Shown here in pieces: positions 58,892 to 64,000 of a stretch of 64,000 bases of DNA. The stretch's first letter is position 1, and each line of letters starts with the position of its first letter. The translations under genes were made by a program, and so were the position numbers. The DNA is from Rhizophagus clarus (Eukaryota > Glomeromycota > Glomeromycetes > Glomerales > Glomeraceae), in NCBI GenBank assembly GCA_015698045.1, contig BLAL01000236.1, positions 248,001 through 312,000 of the forward strand. Direction: 5' to 3'. Under the pieces are notes generated by a model. The model had not been told where the DNA came from, did not search any database, and saw nothing but the letters and a program-made list of their open reading frames with translations.

Positions 58892-59299
58892 AAGAATAAG
58901 ATAATATGATTAAAATAAATGAAACATGAAATTAAATAAATAAAGAAAATTTCCTTATTAACAAATGCGTTCAATCGAGTTGTTATTGTTTATAATAAAG
59001 TTTATACATACAGTATATCATAATCATATAATTGTTTAAAAAACACTAATGCACGCAACAATTAATTAATAACAATTTTTATTAGGCAATTTGATCTGTA
59101 AAAATAAACCTTTATGTTTTTAAACAGTAAATAAATAAGTTATTTTTAAGCATTGAATTAAATGTTATAGAATTATGTTAATTATGATGTTTTTTTATAG
59201 TTAATTGTAGTTTCAGTTGTTTACGCATTAGTTTCTAATTATTATTTTCATTAAATGAAGTATTTGAGATATCTATAAAAATAATAAATAAACTTATTT
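58892..59299. other. A+T-rich intergenic DNA
   Basis: No gene seen. Confidence 0.4.
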
Positions 59300-59559
59300 C
59301 GACCTCACCTCTTTGGTACAAATCTCTATTTTGCTTAACCTCTTTTTCATACTTCATTCATTGCATTAATTCTACTTCTCTCTCTACCCAATACATCTAA
59401 CCTCCCTCTTTTACGTTCTCATATTTGCAACAATTCTAATTCTTGCTCTATTGATGGATCTTTCATCTTCTTTAGATTTATTATATCTTCATCAGATTCA
59501 TCTTTGTCAATAGATACAGTATATATATAGCTTACATCAATTTTATTATAAATTTTCAT
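59300..59559 (-). pseudogene. Short coding remnant with several stops
   Basis: ATG at 59559 opens MKIYNKIDVSYIYTVSIDKD, continuing ESDEDIINLKKMKDPSIEQE and ending LELLQI before TGA. The frame then reads ERKRGRLDVLGRERSRINAM with a further TGA, TAA and TAG. All stops fit G:C to A:T changes. The charged composition suggests a former real gene; no family recognised. Confidence 0.38.
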
Positions 59560-60032
59560 TTTATGCCATGTAACATAAGTATTGATTTTGAAATTCTCTA
59601 TATTTTTTTAAATAATTTAAAGCTACTAAGAGAATATTGGGTTATAAACTCATTCATACTGTAGTATAATGAAAATTTCTTTAATTTTTCAAAGAAGAGG
59701 TCGATTTATTGATTTAATTATATACATTTCAACTTCAATGTTTTCATTTTATTTCTTCTATTTAAACAACTAATTTTCATGAATTTATTAAAATTTAGCA
59801 AGTTAATTAACCACTTTCTCTCTTATAAATTATTGATTTTTACTTATTTAAAATATTTAATGCAAATATATTTGATGATAAGATTTATAACCTCAAATAC
59901 TTAACTTATTTTGACGACTTCATCTTAAAAAATTCAGAAATTTGACGGAAAAGGAAGGTATAGCGTATTTATATATCACCATAAAATTTAAATCAATTTT
60001 TTTTATGAATCTTTTTTTCTTGTTTAATTAAT

Positions 60033-60299
60033 AAAACAATTGAACTGTTGGAATCAGAAAACGAGTTGCATAAGAAGGAACTAGATTTGATTAAGAAAGA
60101 AAATGAGCATAGAAATAAAGACAAATACGTCAAAAATTTAATTAAAGAAAACACCTCTTTAATTAACAAAAACGAAAAATTAAATGAACAAATAAAAATT
60201 TAGAATAAAGCAATTGAAATATATCAGAACGAAATTGCTATGAAAATTTCCGGGCAAGTGAAACCTGAGTTTGACCCATATTTTTTAAATTTTGATTAA
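60033..60299 (+). pseudogene. Coiled-coil gene fragment, one stop
   Basis: The frame reads TIELLESENELHKKELDLIK, continues Lys/Glu/Asn-rich, has TAG at 60201-60203 (CAG likely), then NKAIEIYQNEIAMKISGQVK and ends TAA 60297-60299. No start codon upstream, so it is a terminal exon or truncated gene. Confidence 0.4.
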
Positions 60300-60905
60300 G
60301 TATGCCGCGTTTGGTATAGTTTTATTTTCACTTTTTTTATAGTCGGCCAATCAATTTATAATTTTTTGTATTCTATTTGCAAGTCAGTGTAATACTGAAT
60401 ATGAATCAATAATGAGTCAACATTTATTACGTGAGTCTCATAGACACTTTTTTCGAGTCTTATTAAGTATGTTTAATGATCACAAACATAGCGTGAGTGC
60501 TCATTATTAGCGATTAGCGATTCATTTTCAAAGCATAATACTGTAATGCAGGCTAAGAGTCACGTAAAAGCGGAATTAAAAATTTAGACATAGTAAAAAA
60601 GTGCTTTTTCTTTATTATTCAAATTTGATAACTTTAATCATTTTTTAATTTGTAAACAAACGTTACTTTATTCGATGCACAATTACCTACGTCCACCGCA
60701 TTTTTTTCGACCTCTTTGAGTTTGTTCTTTAATTCTATTAGACTACAAAAACAAATTTTTTTGAGAATTAATTACGATTAATTGTCACAATAAACTCATA
60801 TATAATTATTTGTCGAGTAACTTTTGAGGTAGGTCCATCATTATTTAAATTTTTAATCTAAAAATTGTAATAATTTAGAAATTTAAATCTATATTTAATT
60901 GTGAT
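60300..60905. other. Intergenic DNA
   Basis: No gene seen; the interval contains A+T-rich sequence with a few GTGAGT-type words that do not connect to exons I can identify. Confidence 0.35.
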
Positions 60906-61881
60906 TTATTGTACTACAAAAATAATTACCTTTAGTTTTTTAAATAAGTTTGAAAAATTGTCTTGTATTTGGTCATTGTTTTTTTGATTTTGCTTTTTAA
61001 ACTCTAGAAATTCCTTTCTAAATAAACTGATGCTACTTTCGGTTTGAATTCTCAATTCTTCTTCAAAATTGCTAAAATTTTTCTCATTTTGACTTGTCAA
61101 TTCATCTTTAAAATCGTTAAAATTTTTTATCTGTTTGGCTTTTCAAATCATTCTTTAGTTCATCTTAGTCTTTCCTAATTTCATTAAAATTATCTTGCAC
61201 TTCAGCTTCGAATTTATGCTTCAGCTTAATTATATCAATACTACTCAACATTCCTAGTTCATTTGGAGTTGGTGAAATATTTTGAAAATTCATTATATTA
61301 TTTATACTATCTTGAGATATCAAACGATTTGGTGTAGTAGAAAATAGAATTTGATTTTTGATAACACCAACAATGCCTGGACTCTCATCTGCTAAATATT
61401 CTATAATTTCATTCAAATTTATTTCATTTAATTTTCCATAATTATATAATTTTTTCAGTATGTTTATAAATGCAAGATTTTCAACATATCGAAAAATGAA
61501 TTCACTCAACGTTTTTACATTGATAGAAAGTAAACTTTTGCAACTTTCAATGTGATTTCTAAGTGAAACAAGAACATGTTGTTTAAAAAAATTACATTGA
61601 TTATTATTATTACAACTCCAAAATAGATTTCCTTCTTTCAAAACAAATATTTTGCATAAACATAAACAAGTGGTACATCTTACTCCTATAAATTCACATT
61701 CTTCATTATTACAAACTATGTATTCGTAATTATATTTGGATATTCCACCGGGTATCACTTTATGGCATACTTGATTACAAAAGCAATAAGCGTATTCTTT
61801 GAAACAATGGATACAAGATTTTACACGAAGATGATTATCCTGACAAATTTCTTGAAATTCTTCGCAATTTAAGTTGTCCAC
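60906..61881 (-). pseudogene. GRF-type zinc-finger / coiled-coil protein pseudogene
   Basis: The main frame (61881-61165) has a Cys-rich N-terminus (CIHCFKEYAYCFC), a second Cys cluster (VCNNEECEF) and a GRF-like finger: CTTCLCLCKIFVLKEGNLFW followed by SCNNNNQCNFFKQ. This matches the known pattern C..C, (G-R/N-x-F-W), C-x5-C-x-FF. A helical C-terminus follows. After TAA at 61165-61167 the frame continues DELKNDLKSQ, is shifted in an A run near 61120, and resumes as DELTSQNEKNFSNFEEELRI to about 60935, where a GT donor may follow. There is no ATG in frame at the 5' end; an ATG at about 61921 (MEPQRYPANQ) lies in another frame, suggesting a further indel. GRF fingers bind nucleic acids in known proteins; the function here is not assigned. 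Confidence 0.55.
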
Positions 61882-61924
61882 TATACTGTTCTTGATTTGC
61901 TGGGTATCTTTGAGGTTCCATTTT

Positions 61925-63249
61925 TATTTAATAGAATTTTGATTTGTTAATTAAAAATTTAAAATCTGGCAGATACTGGCTAGTTATATACAAAAATTCT
62001 TGTATACAAAACGTGAGTCATAACATCATATGGTCGTACAATAAACAAATTAAATAAAAATGATTTTAGGAACGCATAATTGAAATACGAGTGAACAAGA
62101 TTAATTGGATACGTAAACGAAGTCTTCAAGGAATGCTGAAAGATCTGAGGGATCTAAAAATTACAATACTTTAAATTATTGCTCTTAAAAGTATAGTTAT
62201 TTATCTTTTTCAAAGTTTGAGATTTGGCAAAAGAAGATCTAGTATTATAGATGATTAAATAAAGTAAGAAATTAAATAGCTACCTTAAACTGCAGCATGA
62301 GTATTAATTGGATAAAATCTTGAAATTCTGATTGGCTGAATAATTTTATAATTATGATGTTGATCTTAAAGTTTTACAAGTAACTTCAATAGGAAAAATC
62401 AATTTTTTTCTTTTTTGAAACTTGCTCACGTGAATGGCAAAAACTTTTGGTTAAAGAAGAAATATATTTTACCAAATGCTTCAGTCTTTAAGAGAAACCA
62501 ATATATTGACTTTGTGTAAGAAGTAGGTATTACCCAGGTTTTTCATAGTAAGACTTGGTGAAAGCACTAGATCTGACTGGATTAGGGTTAAAAACTACAT
62601 AATTTTTAACGAAACAAACAATTTTTATTATACTATTATATTAGGTTACTTTGATTTATAATGTACTTGTCTTATGATAAATGGAATTTTCTATATAATT
62701 TATTAGTAACATGAGCATATTTAATACTAAAGTAGTACATTAAAAATGATATAAAAGAAAAATTTTATTAAATTCAGTTGCTTTTTATATTATTTTAGTA
62801 CGTTTGGTGATCCAATCCAATCCAATCTGATTGAATTTGTGAATACACCTGTTGTGTTTTTAATAAAAATAATCTGTTGTATAGTTTTTGTAAGACTCCT
62901 TCTTATATAATTAAGTACAAAGAAAAAACTATATTAATTCTATTTATTTTCATTTTTTGCTTAGTATGTGTTAGTTATAATAGGATTATACGTGTCAAAT
63001 TTGTTTACGTTTACGAAAGAAAACTTAAAGATATAATCTTTTAAAAGATAGTTTGAATACTGTTAATAAAAATGATAAAACATATATTGATACAAATAAA
63101 AACATTATTAATTTAGAATTTTATAGTCGTATGAGAAATATAAAAGTCATTTCATGAGCAATTATGTAAACAAAATCATATTAATATTCTAAAGAAATAT
63201 CAAAATTTATTAACTAAAAGTCTTAAAGATCTGTCCAAGACCTTCGAAA
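61925..63249. other. A+T-rich intergenic DNA
   Basis: No gene recognised. A short ATCCAATCCAATCCAATCTG repeat lies near 62811-62830. Confidence 0.4.
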
Positions 63250-63384
63250 TAAACTAAAAAACATCCAGATGTTGCGAAAAAAATTAAGTCGATTGAAGAT
63301 ATAGAATCGAGTATTTCTCAAGAGGATGAATATATAAAAATCTTAAATAAATTTGAGAAGAAATGTGATCCACGAATAGGACTC
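63250..63384 (+). pseudogene. Coding fragment cut by repeats
   Basis: A frame reading KKHPDVAKKIKSIEDIESSI then SQEDEYIKILNKFEKKCDP is open from about 63256 and runs into the ACCGAA repeats at 63385. Upstream it meets a TAA. Probably the remains of a coiled-coil gene; low confidence. Confidence 0.3.
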
Positions 63385-63550
63385 CGATCGGTTTCGGTAA
63401 TTACCGAACCGTACCGATCGGTTTCGGTATCGGAGCGGTTTTGGTTTTTACAGTTTACCGAACCGAAACTTTCGGTAAATTTACCGATCGGTTTCGGTAA
63501 CTGCGATTTCGGTACCGGTTTTGCGATTTACCGAACCGAATTACTGAATC
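63385..63550. repeat. TTCGGT/ACCGAA inverted short-repeat cluster
   Basis: Many copies of CCGATCGGTTTCGGTA and ACCGAACCG in both orientations in 165 bp, clearly more G+C-rich than its surroundings. Could be subterminal repeats of a transposable element that extends beyond the window. Confidence 0.7.
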
Positions 63551-64000
63551 GATTTAACTAAATAATATAATAAAAAAACGTTGTGAAACGTTTTTTATTA
63601 GTTATTTTGATAAAACAAACCATTTCGCAGCGGTGTTTTGTCACTTTAATTAAGAAACGTTGCGAATCGTTTTTATTCGTTAATCTAATAAAAAAATAAC
63701 TATTCGCAACTTTTTTCTTGTCATTTTAACAAACAACGTTGCGAAACGTTAATTGGATAAAAAAAAACGTTTCGCAACGTTTTTTTTTGTCACTTTAATA
63801 AAAACGTTGCGCAACATTTTTATTAGCTAATTTTAATAAAAAAAAACATTTCGCAACATTTTTTTTGTTGCTTTAATTAAAAAACGTTGCGAAATGTTTT
63901 TTATCAATTAATTTAATAAAAAAAATGCGTTGCGAAACATTTGAGTTAATTTTAATAAAAAAAACGTTTCGCAACGTTTTTTTTGTTGCTTTAGTTAAAA
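63551..64000. repeat. GTTGCGAAAC hairpin repeats, second array
   Basis: Repeated AAACGTTGCGAAACGTTTTTT-type inverted repeats joined by short A/T spacers such as TTTTGTCACTTTAATTAA, related to 44020-44480 but with different spacers. The array runs off the window end. Confidence 0.78.

Overview
The window looks like a nuclear segment of an early-diverging filamentous fungus, most likely an arbuscular mycorrhizal fungus (Glomeromycotina). The basis is the very A+T-rich sequence, short GT-AG introns of 67-79 bp, a Plavaka-type transposase, a GRF zinc finger and long coiled-coil proteins, heavy repeat load and low gene density. The species call is inference. Almost nothing here is clearly functional. 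Nearly every coding region carries premature stops that fit G:C to A:T transitions (CGA to TGA, CAA to TAA, CAG to TAG, TGG to TGA or TAG), and two splice donors appear changed from GT to AT.

Layout. 1-3.8 kb: a decayed multi-exon Plavaka (CACTA-group) transposase. 4.6-38.1 kb: a small gene encoding a Myb/SANT-like (trihelix) DNA-binding protein. Its exon 1 (4586-4734) is separated from exons 2-4 (37706-38094) by about 32.9 kb of inserted DNA. That insert is a head-to-tail, minus-strand array of four full-length non-LTR retrotransposons (LINEs, about 8.2 kb each) plus one 5'-truncated copy. A 14-bp near-palindrome, GAATTTAAATTCAA, occurs exactly six times: at both outer edges and at every internal junction. 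This is the pattern expected if a target-specific LINE repeatedly inserted into its own target-site duplication. Without the array, intron 1 would be 77 bp. Copy 4 (29.5-37.7 kb) keeps an uninterrupted ORF2 of about 1.88 k codons (endonuclease, reverse transcriptase, RNase H, C-terminal zinc motif), while every ORF1 is broken.

38.5-39.1 kb is a 50-bp minisatellite. 39.9-45.2 kb is a 5.27-kb non-coding element with CACAGG/CCTGTG ends, a 3-bp duplication and arrays of short subterminal repeats, as in non-autonomous CACTA elements. It contains a nested 931-bp inverted-repeat element and a satellite whose hairpins keep base pairing despite sequence change. A 363-bp palindromic relative lies at 51.8-52.2 kb.

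45.5-64 kb holds scattered gene remains: a Cys/His zinc-motif pseudogene, a recognisable exonuclease V (EXO5/Dem1) pseudogene, a repeat-rich unknown gene, a membrane/coiled-coil gene, a GRF zinc-finger pseudogene and smaller fragments, with several MITE-like palindromes and a 166-bp tandem repeat. The last 600 bp are repeats related to those inside the 5.27-kb element.
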